In this document: in pieces, positions 27,650 to 38,200 of the stretch
How the letters are laid out: each line of letters begins with the position of its first letter
Position numbering within the stretch: the first letter of the stretch is position 1
NCBI GenBank assembly: GCA_013140985.1
Contig: JABFRU010000032.1
Coordinates: forward strand, 1 to 64,000
DNA from: Chitinophagaceae bacterium
GTDB lineage: Bacteria; Bacteroidota; Bacteroidia; Chitinophagales; Chitinophagaceae
Direction: 5' to 3'
DNA: 64,000 nt
Notes under the pieces: model-generated
Seen by the model: only the letters and a program-made list of their open reading frames with translations
The model's database searches: none
What the model was told of the DNA's origin: nothing
Program-made: the position numbers and the translations under genes

Positions 27650-29932
27650 TTAATGAGAAATAACAATTTTTCTGACCATTTTTACAGACATTCCTTCTAA
27701 TTTAATGAAATAAACACCAGAAGACAATTTGGCTACATCAAGTACAGAAGCAGATCTTATTGTCCTGGCAGGGAGGCTTGCTTGTTGCGCAAGCCTTCCG
27801 TATGAATCATAAACATGAGCTTCTATCGGAGTATTTGATATGTATTCTATAAAGACAATATCAGAGGCAGGATTAGGATAAACTTTGATCTGGTCATCGA
27901 TCACCGGCGGCGGCGGCGGGGGTGGGGGAGCAATACAAACATCTGCAGGGGTACAATATGTCTCCGGGTCTGATGAAAAGCCTGTAAGAGCCTTAAAAGC
28001 ATCGGCTTTGCCCCAGCCTGCTACATTATTCGGTTGATTACCCCACGTAGAGCACCAACTATCAAAGTAGGTCGAAGATTTTATTCTAGTGATCATTTCC
28101 TGCCTGCTAATGCCTGGAAATTTTTCCCAGACCAATGCTGCAATGCCCGCAGTAATGGGGCTGGAAGCGCTGGTGCCCCCAAACATTAACCTGCTTGAAT
28201 CCAGTATAAATTCAAAATCAAAAAAGTTGTCAAACCTTTTTCGGGGTGCTATTACATTTTCACCCGGTGTTAAAACATCAGGTTTTATCCTGCCATCCAA
28301 CGTAGGACCATGACTTGTAAAATAAGTTGTGCGGCACTTTGAGTATTGATCGACGACATGATTCTTCTTATTCACATAACAGCTCCTGATATTATATGCC
28401 CCGGATGATAAAACAGAAAATGCATGCGTTGGTATTACAGTGGTGAATTCGTTATCACTAAGCCTGAATGTTGAGTCATTAGGTAAAGGGTTTTGACCCT
28501 GGATAAACCGGGGATGAAGATTCAAAAAAGGAAACCAGGCATGAACCGAGCCCTGCCCTTTCCAGATAAAACGATATAGATGGTGATCAAAATTGCTTCC
28601 ATTAGAAGTGTGTTCCCGGACCTTTACCACCACTTCATCATAATCATTATTGTAATGAGAGGCGGCGATGGTAAATGTAGATGAAAGGCTCCCGTTTTGA
28701 AGATATGTACGGTAAGAAACAGGTTGCCCGTTATTTATTAGTGACGTAATATTATAAAATGGGGTTTGACCAAGAATGTTATCCGGTAAAATATTATTGG
28801 CAAAAATGTAAGATGGTTTTGAATCAGTAAATGAAAGTGCTAATGAGTTGCTGAATTGTTTTGGAATGCTGAAATACAATGAGGCAGTATATGAGCTAAA
28901 AAAGAAACAGTAACTGGAATCCCGGTGTATCGGAAACCCGCCCCAATGCTTCCATGTATTGCCATTATTTCCTGCCGAGGTACAAACCAGCAGATCATCG
29001 GGATGTTCGTCGCAAAAATTGTCGATGGCTCTTTCAACAAGAGTTTTGCCATCATGCGGTCCACCATCCATTACTCCAAGGCTCATATTGATCACACATT
29101 TTTTTCCCTGGCTTGCTGCTTTTGAATAAATATATTTAATAGCATCAAGAATCCTGTCTGATCTTAACAAGGTATCTACAAGTGCGGTTAATGCCACTCC
29201 CACAATTTCAGCCCCGGGTGCTACACCGTTATTGCCGGCAGCCAAACCTGCTACCGGGGTGCCATGAAAACAAAATCCTAAAAGGTTCTCCATATCCCTG
29301 TTTGTAAAAGAGCCTTGCTTATATTGATTCTTAAAATATTTCATGGTGTCTCTTGACCATTCTGTTCCATATCCAAAGCCGGTGGGAGGAACACCGTTCC
29401 TGTCCATGTTCCATAATGAAACAACCTTAAGATTTCCTGTGCTATCGTAAAAATCAGGATGAGTAATGTCAATACCATCATCAATGATGCCGATAACAAC
29501 ATTCTTTCCTGAATAGGCTTTATCAAGCGGCACGTCTCCTCTCAATACTTTGTCAACCGTTGTAAATTTTCTCATTGAGGTATCGGTACGCACAAAAAGC
29601 AAGGGGAGTTCAATTCTTTTTATCTCATTTAAACTTGCTATATCATTTAATTTGTCTAATACGATATCTGCTGTAGCAATATCTCCCAGGATGGTTCGTA
29701 TAGAAATGCCGCTTTTTTTAAGCAGATCCTCATCGGATCCTTTTTCAAATTCTATAATTACGGCGATCCTTTTTTCACCGTTCACATCGCTGTAAAATCT
29801 TGAGGCAGGTGGCATCTCCGCAAGAAAAAGTTTTAATGCGGCACTGAATTTCTGATACCCGGGATTTTCTTGCGCTGCTGAGTTCAGGCACTCAAGTAGT
29901 AAGACAACAAAGATTACCAGTTTACTTTTCAT
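27650..29932 (-). CDS. Secreted subtilisin-like (S8) serine peptidase with T9SS type A sorting domain
   Basis: This 760-residue protein has a signal peptide, a pro-region (about 22-140) and a subtilase domain with D151 (IGIIDDGIDITHPDF), H223 (CFHGTPVAGLAAG) and S590 (GGTSASSP). The domain is enlarged by an insertion of about 230 residues between the His and Ser regions. A run of eight prolines follows CIA and links to the type A C-terminal sorting domain (IKVYPNPASDIVFIEY, about 685-760). It is likely an extracellular protease exported by the T9SS. Confidence 0.93.
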   Translation of the reverse strand: MKSKLVIFVVLLLECLNSAAQENPGYQKFSAALKLFLAEMPPASRFYSDVNGEKRIAVIIEFEKGSDEDLLKKSGISIRTILGDIATADIVLDKLNDIASLNEIKRIELPLLFVRTDTSMRKFTTVDKVLRGDVPLDKAYSGKNVVIGIIDDGIDITHPDFYDSTGNLKVVSLWNMDRNGVPPTGFGYGTEWSRDTMKYFKNQYKQGSFTNRDMENLLGFCFHGTPVAGLAAGNNGVAPGAEIVGVALTALVDTLLRSDRILDAIKYIYSKAASQGKKCVINMSLGVMDGGPHDGKTLVERAIDNFCDEHPDDLLVCTSAGNNGNTWKHWGGFPIHRDSSYCFFFSSYTASLYFSIPKQFSNSLALSFTDSKPSYIFANNILPDNILGQTPFYNITSLINNGQPVSYRTYLQNGSLSSTFTIAASHYNNDYDEVVVKVREHTSNGSNFDHHLYRFIWKGQGSVHAWFPFLNLHPRFIQGQNPLPNDSTFRLSDNEFTTVIPTHAFSVLSSGAYNIRSCYVNKKNHVVDQYSKCRTTYFTSHGPTLDGRIKPDVLTPGENVIAPRKRFDNFFDFEFILDSSRLMFGGTSASSPITAGIAALVWEKFPGISRQEMITRIKSSTYFDSWCSTWGNQPNNVAGWGKADAFKALTGFSSDPETYCTPADVCIAPPPPPPPPVIDDQIKVYPNPASDIVFIEYISNTPIEAHVYDSYGRLAQQASLPARTIRSASVLDVAKLSSGVYFIKLEGMSVKMVRKIVISH

Positions 29933-29975
29933 GAACTAAGGATTGTGGCTCAGAAAGCGAATAAAGAAACTCTAT

Positions 29976-32000
29976 TTATCGTATCAACGTTACTGTTCCT
30001 TTCTGGAAAACCGGTTGCCTGGTATCCTTATGGGTATAGCTCAGCATCCATACATATACACCCGTATCCTGTAACACACCATTTACTTTTCCATCCCATC
30101 TATCCCGCCAGGTTTTTGATTGAAAGACCAATTGACCCCAACGGTTATAGACTTTAAAGATGAGATCATCGGCCTTCAATGCATTATGCGGCCAGAAAGT
30201 ATCATTCAATCCATCACCATTGGGAGTAAAGGCCGTTGGAACCCCGATATAACAATGATCGAGTACGGTCAATGTATGCTTTGTACTGTCGGTACAATTC
30301 AATGTGTAGTTATATGCTACCAGTTTTACTGTATAATAGGCTTCCCTGTTTATTGTTGGGAATTGAAATGGCGGCGGATCTTCTAATGTACTTGTACCGA
30401 GTATATCGAAATTCCATCGCCAAGCATCAATAGCGCCGGTGCTGGTATTGTCAACACTTAATTTATCTTCAGGACAGATAAAACTGTCCATCTCAAATGA
30501 AGCTTTTACTTCATTGTCCAATACTACCACACTACTTGCAGTATCACCACACACACCATTGCTGACGATCAGTTGTATATCGTTTGTGCTTGAAGCAGGA
30601 AAAATAATAGTATGTGTTTGCGAAAAAACAGGGGAGCCATTATTAAATGTCCAGTTCCAATAATTCACATCATGTGCGCCATTATGGAAGAATGTCAATG
30701 TATCCCGCTGGCAACCCATTGCATTATTAAAACTGAAAGAAGCATTCACCGTATCAGCAGTTGTAAACGGTAATGATTGCGGTAAAATAGGCTGTCCGCA
30801 AAGATCGAACACCGGACTACCATCAATACCCGGTTGAATGCGGAGTGTATAAGTGCCTTTGGTATAAATAGGCGCTGCAAATCGTACAACAATATAATCA
30901 GTAAGGTCATTGGCGCAGTTACCGGTAGCGCCTGCAACCGTAACAGCAGTGGGGCCTGTCACACTAAAATCACTGCCTGATGCGGTGATGGAAGAACATT
31001 TAATTTTTTTAGGATAATATACACGAACACTGTCAGGTGCACAACCCGGTTTGCCGACACTATCCGCTACAATGGGTGACGGTACTATATAAGAAAATGA
31101 TATTCTCTCACCAGCGGCGATGGGTGTTCCGCAGAGATCCAGTAAAGTATTTGCGTCACTGCCATTGTTTATTACGAGGTCATAGGTGCCGCTGGACAAT
31201 GGAGCTGCGAGATTAATGATCAGTGTGTCAAAGTCAAATCCAACACCGCAGGAAGAAGTGGAGGCAGAGTTAACGGTTGTTACAGCCGGTGATAGACTGA
31301 ACTCGCTGCCGCTTGCTGTAAGAGTGGGACAACGAAATCTTTTATTTAAATACAAAGTGAGTGTTTGTCCATTGCAATCCGGCACTACTTTATCCATATG
31401 CGGAACCTTGGGATCGGTAATAACAGCTGTACCGCCGCCAAATGCGAGATCATAACCGCTTTGAGTATCTGTCCAATGACTGATCATTAAAAGATATTCA
31501 TGCCCTGCGATCAGGTTGGGCATTTGAGCAAACCTGGGTTTATTATCAGGCGGCGCCGATGCACATTGGATAAAGTTGACACCTGTAGAAGATGCTCCCG
31601 TTGTGCCATAGCTTCCGGACCAGTTGCCGGTTACGATAAGTGAGCGGTCGGTAAAAATATCATTCGGATTACGACCCGTGATATCATACAACTGCCAGTC
31701 ATAATCTTCATCGACTGCAAGCGGAGTAATTACAAAACCAAGAGTGCCTGAAACGTAACAAGTGAATTTATAAAAGAAAGGATTCTTATTTGCGTAATTG
31801 GCACCATCGCCGGTACAACCCGGAACAAAAATATCATTGGTACTGCACAGCGGCACCGTACTTTGATGAAAAGTAGTAGAACCACAAACTGGAAATGCAG
31901 TGGTAGGTGTTTGACCCAAAGTAGTGCAGGGCTGGGCAAAAACAGAGCCTGAAATCAGGGCCAGGCAACCCGTTATCAGCAGTATTCTTAGTTTAATCAT
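29976..32000 (-). CDS. Secreted protein with T9SS type B (gliding-motility-associated) C-terminal domain
   Basis: The ATG at 32000 gives a 674-residue protein with a signal peptide (MIKLRILLITGCLALISGS). Two related segments around GSEFSLSPAVTTV and GSDFSVTGPTAVTV, each with the phrase LCGTPI or LCGQPI, are repeated Ig-like domains. A PKD-like part (NYWNWTFNNGSPVF, WRWNFDILG) follows, and the protein ends with a CHU_C domain from VPTAFTPNGDGLNDTF to FQKGTVTLIR, nearly the same as the end of the 880-residue protein at 18343. It is cargo for the SprA system; ligand unknown. Confidence 0.92.
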   Translation of the reverse strand: MIKLRILLITGCLALISGSVFAQPCTTLGQTPTTAFPVCGSTTFHQSTVPLCSTNDIFVPGCTGDGANYANKNPFFYKFTCYVSGTLGFVITPLAVDEDYDWQLYDITGRNPNDIFTDRSLIVTGNWSGSYGTTGASSTGVNFIQCASAPPDNKPRFAQMPNLIAGHEYLLMISHWTDTQSGYDLAFGGGTAVITDPKVPHMDKVVPDCNGQTLTLYLNKRFRCPTLTASGSEFSLSPAVTTVNSASTSSCGVGFDFDTLIINLAAPLSSGTYDLVINNGSDANTLLDLCGTPIAAGERISFSYIVPSPIVADSVGKPGCAPDSVRVYYPKKIKCSSITASGSDFSVTGPTAVTVAGATGNCANDLTDYIVVRFAAPIYTKGTYTLRIQPGIDGSPVFDLCGQPILPQSLPFTTADTVNASFSFNNAMGCQRDTLTFFHNGAHDVNYWNWTFNNGSPVFSQTHTIIFPASSTNDIQLIVSNGVCGDTASSVVVLDNEVKASFEMDSFICPEDKLSVDNTSTGAIDAWRWNFDILGTSTLEDPPPFQFPTINREAYYTVKLVAYNYTLNCTDSTKHTLTVLDHCYIGVPTAFTPNGDGLNDTFWPHNALKADDLIFKVYNRWGQLVFQSKTWRDRWDGKVNGVLQDTGVYVWMLSYTHKDTRQPVFQKGTVTLIR

Positions 32001-32074
32001 CAGGGGATTTGGCAATTGAACAACAAACAAGTTTAAAACAAGACAACAAAATTAGAAATTATGCTGTCTCAAAA

Positions 32075-33181
32075 TCAGGCCAGCCTGTATAATTTACCCG
32101 GTAAAGATACCATCACATTCTGTAATTCTAAATTTAGTATGGCGGCTGCTACAGCGCTGCTGCTCAGGCCGCTTTTCAGGTTCATTTCATCAATATGTAC
32201 GGTTTCTTTTTCTTTTAGTATTTCAACAATGATCTTTTCTTCTTTTGACAGTTCAATAAACAATTCTCTCTGGCTCCTGACTCCCGACTTCTGACTTTTT
32301 CTCTCTTCCCATCCCATCACCTGCAATAATTCTTCTGCATCCGTCAGCAACATGGCTTTATTGCTTTTAATAAGATAATTGCAGCCGGCGCTTTTTGTGT
32401 CCGTCACTTTACCCGGAAAGGCGAATACATCTTTATTATAACCATTCGCCAGTTCGGCAGTTATCATGCTTCCCCCTTTGACACCTGTTTCAATAACTAT
32501 CGTTGCATCACTCATGCCGGCAACGATGCGATTGCGGGTAGGAAAATTATGTTTATCAGGAGTAGTGTTGCTTCGGAATTCTGTCAAAAGGCCCCCATCA
32601 TTTTTGATCATATCTTTTGCCAGGCCGGCATGTTCTGTTGGATATACCTTGTCAAGTCCATGTGCCAATACACCGATCGTTGACAAATTATTTTTTATGG
32701 CTGATTTATGTGCAATAGCATCTACACCAAATGCGAGACCGCTGACGATGGTTATTTTTTGTCCGGATAGATCTTTTATTAATTTTTCTGTTACTTGTTT
32801 AGCATAATCAGTATGACTTCTTGTGCCGATGATGGCAACAATTTTTGTTGTATTCAGATCGGCTGTTCCTTTATAATATAAAAGAGTAGGAGAGTCGTAG
32901 CAGTTCAGCAAACGCTGCGGATAATCTTTATCAGAAAGAAACAGTGTTTTGATCTTATATTTTTCAATGAATTTTATTTCTTCTTCCGCTGCGCTGAAAT
33001 CTTTGAACGAGGTGATGGATGCTGCCCGGATAGGGCCAATGCCTTCTATTTTTTCGAGGAAAGACTTTTTAGCATGGAAGATCTCTTCTGCTTCGCAATG
33101 CTGTAATAATATTTTGGCCTGTACGGTGCCGATATGGGGCACAAGCGTTAAAGCAACCTGGTATAGAAGGTCAGTACTCAT
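32075..33181 (-). CDS. dprA: DNA-processing protein DprA
   Basis: This 368-residue protein is DprA, which binds incoming single-stranded DNA and loads RecA during natural transformation. It has an N-terminal helical HhH/SAM-like region (1-70), the extended Rossmann domain with GTRSHTDYAK, SGLAFGVDAIAH and LTEFRSNTTPDKHNFPTRNRI (about 85-285), and a C-terminal winged-helix domain (about 312-368). In the linker, residues 295-305 (RKSQKSGVRSQ) are encoded by heptad-repeat DNA. A -7 box TATATTTG lies upstream. Confidence 0.94.
   Translation of the reverse strand: MSTDLLYQVALTLVPHIGTVQAKILLQHCEAEEIFHAKKSFLEKIEGIGPIRAASITSFKDFSAAEEEIKFIEKYKIKTLFLSDKDYPQRLLNCYDSPTLLYYKGTADLNTTKIVAIIGTRSHTDYAKQVTEKLIKDLSGQKITIVSGLAFGVDAIAHKSAIKNNLSTIGVLAHGLDKVYPTEHAGLAKDMIKNDGGLLTEFRSNTTPDKHNFPTRNRIVAGMSDATIVIETGVKGGSMITAELANGYNKDVFAFPGKVTDTKSAGCNYLIKSNKAMLLTDAEELLQVMGWEERKSQKSGVRSQRELFIELSKEEKIIVEILKEKETVHIDEMNLKSGLSSSAVAAAILNLELQNVMVSLPGKLYRLA
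32266..32300 (-). repeat. Heptad repeat tract R6 inside dprA
   Basis: Five consecutive 7-base units are seen on the plus strand: CTCTCTG, GCTCCTG, ACTCCCG, ACTTCTG and ACTTTTT. On the coding strand these are AGTCAGA, AGTCGGG and AGTCAGG words. They encode the linker between the Rossmann and winged-helix domains. Only one arm is present, with no partner arm nearby. Confidence 0.6.
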
Positions 33182-33194
33182 AGAAAAGGGGAAT

Positions 33195-33202
33195 CAAATA
33201 TA
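33195..33202 (-). promoter_or_regulatory. Candidate -7 element of dprA
   Basis: The minus strand reads TATATTTG, an exact TAnnTTTG match, 13 bases before the dprA ATG. No -33 element is obvious. Confidence 0.4.
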
Positions 33203-33220
33203 AGGGGAAGACTTATATTT

Positions 33221-35134
33221 TTATTGACCTGTCACTTTCATCTCTGTGCGGCGGTTGGCAGCTCTGCCTTCTTCTGTTTTATTATCGCCTACTGGCTTTG
33301 TTTCGCCATATCCTTTGGAGCTAAGTCTTGAAGCAGCTATATTTTTACTGATAAGATAAGTGACGACAGCTTTTGCCCGGTTATTACTCAATAAAAGATT
33401 GTCTGCCGGTTTGCCCACATTATCTGTATGACCACTAATCTCAATTTTCAATGAAGGATTTTCATTCAGCAGTTGTACCAGTTTATCCAATTCAACCTGT
33501 GATCCAGGTTTCAATTCAAATTTGTTTATAGCAAAGAAAATATTTTTGAGAACAATACTTGCATTCGTTTCTATTGGGTGCAGGGAAATATTTTTTTCAT
33601 AGGTAGAATCTGGCGAACGGCCTGCCATTAAAAAATTATCTGAGTAAAAGAGATAACCTTTCTGGCTTACATTGAATACATAATCCTTGCCCACCGGGAG
33701 CGTTATAAAATAACTGCCATCCGGACCGGTTTGTATATCCGACATGATCTCTTTTGTGGTAAGATCGATCAGTTGAACTGTTGAAGCAAGTTCTTTATTC
33801 GTTTTCTTATCTCTTACTGTTCCTTTTACCCATAATGTTTTTAAAGGACGGATATGTTCCGGCAATTCAAATGTATAAATATCAAGACCGCCATTGGAGT
33901 CGGTTCTGTCGCTGGCATAGTAAGCGGTTTTTCCATCGGCCGCAATGAATAATGTCCCTTCGTCATTGACCGTATTGATAGGATAACCCAAATTAACAGG
34001 CTTGCTCCATTGTCCTTTGCTTTGTTTTCTTACAAAGAAGAGATCATTCTCTCCATAACCCGGCCAATAGTTCGAAGTAAAATATAATGTCTGGTTATCG
34101 GCGTGAATAAAAGGACATTGATCATCGCCGGGAGTATTGACGCCGGGCCCCAGGTTTTCCGGATCGCTGTAATAGCCATTTGGCTGCAGGTGGCAAACAT
34201 AAATATCAATACCGCCATATCCTCCCGGCCGGCGGCTGGCGAAATAAAGATCTTTTCTGTCTGCAGATAAAGAAGGCTGGCTTTCCCATTGATCAGAATT
34301 TATTCTTCCATTGAAGTGATAGGTATCTGTCCACCCTTCAGGGGTTCGTTGTGCCATGTAGAGATCATAATTACCATAACTATCTGTTCTTCCATTAGCA
34401 GAATAGATGATCCATTCTCCGTCGGCAGACATTGTTTGCGCTGCTTCGCTTTGGGGAGTATTTATATTGCCTTCCATTTTTTGGGCAACACCCCATCCTT
34501 CTTTTTCTTTTTTACTGTAAAAAAAATCCTCGTTGCCGGAGCTAACCCTTCTTGTAAAAATCAAACCGCTGTCAATAATAGAAGAGGAAGGAAGGTACTC
34601 AAGTAAACTACTGTTGATATTGTGCCCTAAATTTTGCGGGGCAAATACATACTTCTTATCGGGGTAATTCTTTGCCTGCTCAACAGCAAATTCATAAGTC
34701 TTTTTTCTTTTTACTATCAACCCGAGAGAAGTTGAATTCTTCGGAGGTTTTTTTGCCAGCAATTCATTGATGGCAGACAGCGCTTTTTCAAATTCACCAG
34801 TAGCTGCCAATTGTTTTGAATAAGATAATTTATCGCTGATCGTATAGACAGAATCCAATGCAAATGCTTTTTCAAAATATTGAATGCTGCTTTTGTAGTT
34901 TCTTAGTACTCCATAAACATCTGCCAGGACCAAATAAGCATCCACATAATTTTTATCCGTCTCAATAGCCTTTTGTAACAACCCTGTTGCACTAATGAAA
35001 TTCTCTTCCTGCACTCTTTCCATGGCCTGGTCATATAGTTTCACTGCATTCTTGCTGATCTTTGATGGATCGTATTGGGAAAAGGAAGATTTCAGGAAAA
35101 AGATCGCTATTACAGAGAGGAACAGTTTTTTCAT
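33221..35134 (-). CDS. PorE-like envelope protein: TPR, WD40-type propeller, CRD and OmpA domains
   Basis: This 637-residue protein has a signal peptide (MKKLFLSVIAIFFLKSSFSQ), TPR helices (about 25-130), a PD40/WD40-type beta-propeller (about 160-420, blades such as LSADRKDLYFASRRPGGYGG and FIAADGKTAYYASDRTDSNG), a carboxypeptidase-regulatory-like domain (about 430-505) and a C-terminal OmpA peptidoglycan-binding domain (about 525-637, ISGHTDN). This is the domain order of PorE, a T9SS component in Porphyromonas. PorE is a lipoprotein, while no lipobox cysteine is seen here. Bacteroidota have several such paralogs, so a T9SS role is inference. Confidence 0.88.
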   Translation of the reverse strand: MKKLFLSVIAIFFLKSSFSQYDPSKISKNAVKLYDQAMERVQEENFISATGLLQKAIETDKNYVDAYLVLADVYGVLRNYKSSIQYFEKAFALDSVYTISDKLSYSKQLAATGEFEKALSAINELLAKKPPKNSTSLGLIVKRKKTYEFAVEQAKNYPDKKYVFAPQNLGHNINSSLLEYLPSSSIIDSGLIFTRRVSSGNEDFFYSKKEKEGWGVAQKMEGNINTPQSEAAQTMSADGEWIIYSANGRTDSYGNYDLYMAQRTPEGWTDTYHFNGRINSDQWESQPSLSADRKDLYFASRRPGGYGGIDIYVCHLQPNGYYSDPENLGPGVNTPGDDQCPFIHADNQTLYFTSNYWPGYGENDLFFVRKQSKGQWSKPVNLGYPINTVNDEGTLFIAADGKTAYYASDRTDSNGGLDIYTFELPEHIRPLKTLWVKGTVRDKKTNKELASTVQLIDLTTKEIMSDIQTGPDGSYFITLPVGKDYVFNVSQKGYLFYSDNFLMAGRSPDSTYEKNISLHPIETNASIVLKNIFFAINKFELKPGSQVELDKLVQLLNENPSLKIEISGHTDNVGKPADNLLLSNNRAKAVVTYLISKNIAASRLSSKGYGETKPVGDNKTEEGRAANRRTEMKVTGQ

Positions 35135-35256
35135 CAGGGATTAAATAAATGCGAAATAAAGGTAATACAATACTATGGGCCATGAAAACTACGTTATTTT
35201 GAAACTCTTAAGCTTATGTAAAATTTTTTCGGCTGGCATCTGTTTAAAAACTGCTT

Positions 35257-38200
35257 ATGGCCTGCAAAAGAATATACGTCCTTCTGCTTTTTTTTACCGC
35301 TGCATTGGTTGCAACAGCACAAAATGATCTTTCGCCCCGCACCTGGTTTTATATAGATACTACTATTGCCAGTAAAAGAAACCTGAACGATCTTGACAAT
35401 ATTGTATCATCTCTTCATAACAAAGCAATCCAGGAAAAGAATTATCTCGCTGCAGCCCGCTGCATTATGTACCGCATCAATATCGCCGATCTGCGAACAG
35501 AAGACAGCCTGTATTTTAAGAACTCTGCCATCATCGATACCTTATTATCCAATAACCAACCTCCTCTTTACAGCTATGCTCTTCATTTATTGCAGGCAAA
35601 ACGATTAACGGAATTCAAAAAAAAATATTTGCGATATGGCCGGAATAAATATGAGCGAAAAGATATCCCGGTAAATTATGCGCTGTATAATTTTCTCTAC
35701 TTAGACAGTATTGCCTCCATACATTATACAAAAGCAAAAACGGCAGCAGGTAATGTGGGCCCTTTTATAATTGATGATGCGCTTTGGCTTTCTTCCGATC
35801 CGCTGCAATTCTTATTTAAGCCACGATTGTTTGATATTGCTATTGCGGAAGAAATAAAAAATCTTGTTTCCAATTTCTACGGCAAAGGCCTTTCGAAAAT
35901 TTTGGGTGAACAGCTTTCTGTCTCGCAGGAACAATTTATTACTGTTGCAGACTCGATAGCATCAGCCGACAGTAATAAATACCCGATCGATCTCTATTTG
36001 GAATGGATGCGACATCATGATCCATCGCCGGGAAACAGGTTATTCATTGAAACGCTTTTTCGAAAATATGTTTACAATATAATGAGCAATGCTAAAAATG
36101 CTGATAAACTATATGAGCAGTATTTGCAAAACTGTCTATCATCGCCTTTCAATACGGTAAAAGCTCATGCTGTTTTCCAGCTATGCCTTCTTTGGAACAG
36201 CCAGGCTGCCAAATATTTTCCTACGACAAATTACCAGGACTATGATTACGAAACGAGAACGTATAAACAGAAAGGGTATGATTCGTCCTTCCGTTTCCAT
36301 GCAGTAAAGGCGCATGATCTTTATAACAGGTATGCTCCACTGCTGGATAGTTTTCAATACCTCAATGACCTGTTGCAGGTGATGAAAAAAAATATCCTGT
36401 CGGCAAAAGTTTCTATAACGATACAGAATAATAATTTACCCGGCGAACCCTTTTTGGGAACAATGAAGTTCAAGAATCTCACTGCACTTCATTACAGGAT
36501 CATTAGAGAAAAACCTGCGGGCAACTTCGTTCCTGCTACAAATGCAAATAAGATGATGCAGGAACTACTTTTACTTCCACTCACCCGGGAAGTAACGGTA
36601 ACAATGCCTGCGGTGGATGATCATAATTATCACGGCACATTTTTAAAAATAGATGCTTTACCACCGGGGCAATATTCACTGATCTATTCAGACAAACCAT
36701 TAACAGATACAACTGCGATAACACAATTGATCAGGTTCAACGTTACCAATATTGCAATGGTGAACAGTGATAAACGTATCTATGTACTGCATCGAAAAAC
36801 AGGTATGCCGCTTACAGGAGCCAAAGTAAAAGCTGTGGATAGAAGAGAAACAAAAAGGGATTCAACCGGCACTTACTATTCAGAGAAGATCCATGAATAT
36901 ACCGTAAATAATAAAGGCTTTATTGATCTGAAAAATATAGATCATGACTGGCTTTATATTTGGCATGCCGGTGATAGTATCAGTGAGTATGCCAGTATCG
37001 TTGACCCGGATGAGTTGGCGGAAGATGTTTACAACAAAGACGAGTATGACAACCTCGTCGAATATTACGAAGAAAATGCAATTGCATTTGTTTACACAGA
37101 CAGAAGTATTTACCGGCCGGGACAAACTGTTTTTTATAAAGCCATATTCATTACCAAACATCCTTATACAGGCGAGCCGCTCATTATGAGCAGGGAAAAC
37201 CTGAAAGGGAAATTGTTTGAAAATATATATAACAAATGGTTGAAGGATTCAGAAGCGGTATTGTACCTGTACGATCCGTTTGGCAAAGAAATGGATTCAA
37301 TAAAGATCGATGTGAATGAGTATGGCTCTGTTTCCGGTTCATTTAAAATACCAAAGTCAGCTGCTACCGGTGAGTGGAATATAGAGCCTGATTATATAGA
37401 GAAGAGTTATCAAACAGGCTCTTTCCGTGTGGAAGAATATAAGAAACCTGCTTACGAGATCAGCATTGAAAAACCGAAACAAGAATTAAAACCCGGTGAT
37501 AGTTTTTCAGTGAACGTAAAGATCAGGTCATTCGCAGGAGCGCAACTGGATAATGTAAAGGTGAAGTATATAGTGAGCCGCTACGGGGCATTACCCAAAT
37601 TCGATTCTGTGATCATGTCAATGAGCACCGATAATAAAACTGTTGATCTTCTTGATTCATCCGGTTTAACTGATAAAGATGGAATGTTGAAAATAGAAAT
37701 TGCCGACCCACTACTCAAACAAACTGAATTGGATAAGAATGATACCTGGATATTCACTTATAATATTGAGATCGAAACCTCAGATGTAACCGGCGAAAAT
37801 TATTCGGAAGATGTATTAGTAAAGATCTCAAGCAGGCCGGTCAATATTCGCATTCCATTGAACAAGGTCTATGAGAAGAAAAACCTCAGCCCTGTGATGG
37901 TAAGCACTGAAGACATCAATGCCGGTAAAGTGGATAAGACCGTTAAGCTAAAATTATACCGGCTTCGTACAGATGAAAAAATATACAGTAGCAGGCAAAT
38001 GCAAAAGGCGGATATATGGTTGTATGAGAAACAAAAATTGCAGCAGGAGTTTCCATTACTTGATCTTGAAAATACAGAAAGCGAAGAAACCAAAGAATTG
38101 GTATGGGAAAAAACGATCCATACCGGAAAGAATGAAAAATTGGAATGGGACCGCTCAATTACAGCCGGCCGATACAGTATCGAAGCTATTTGCGATGAGA

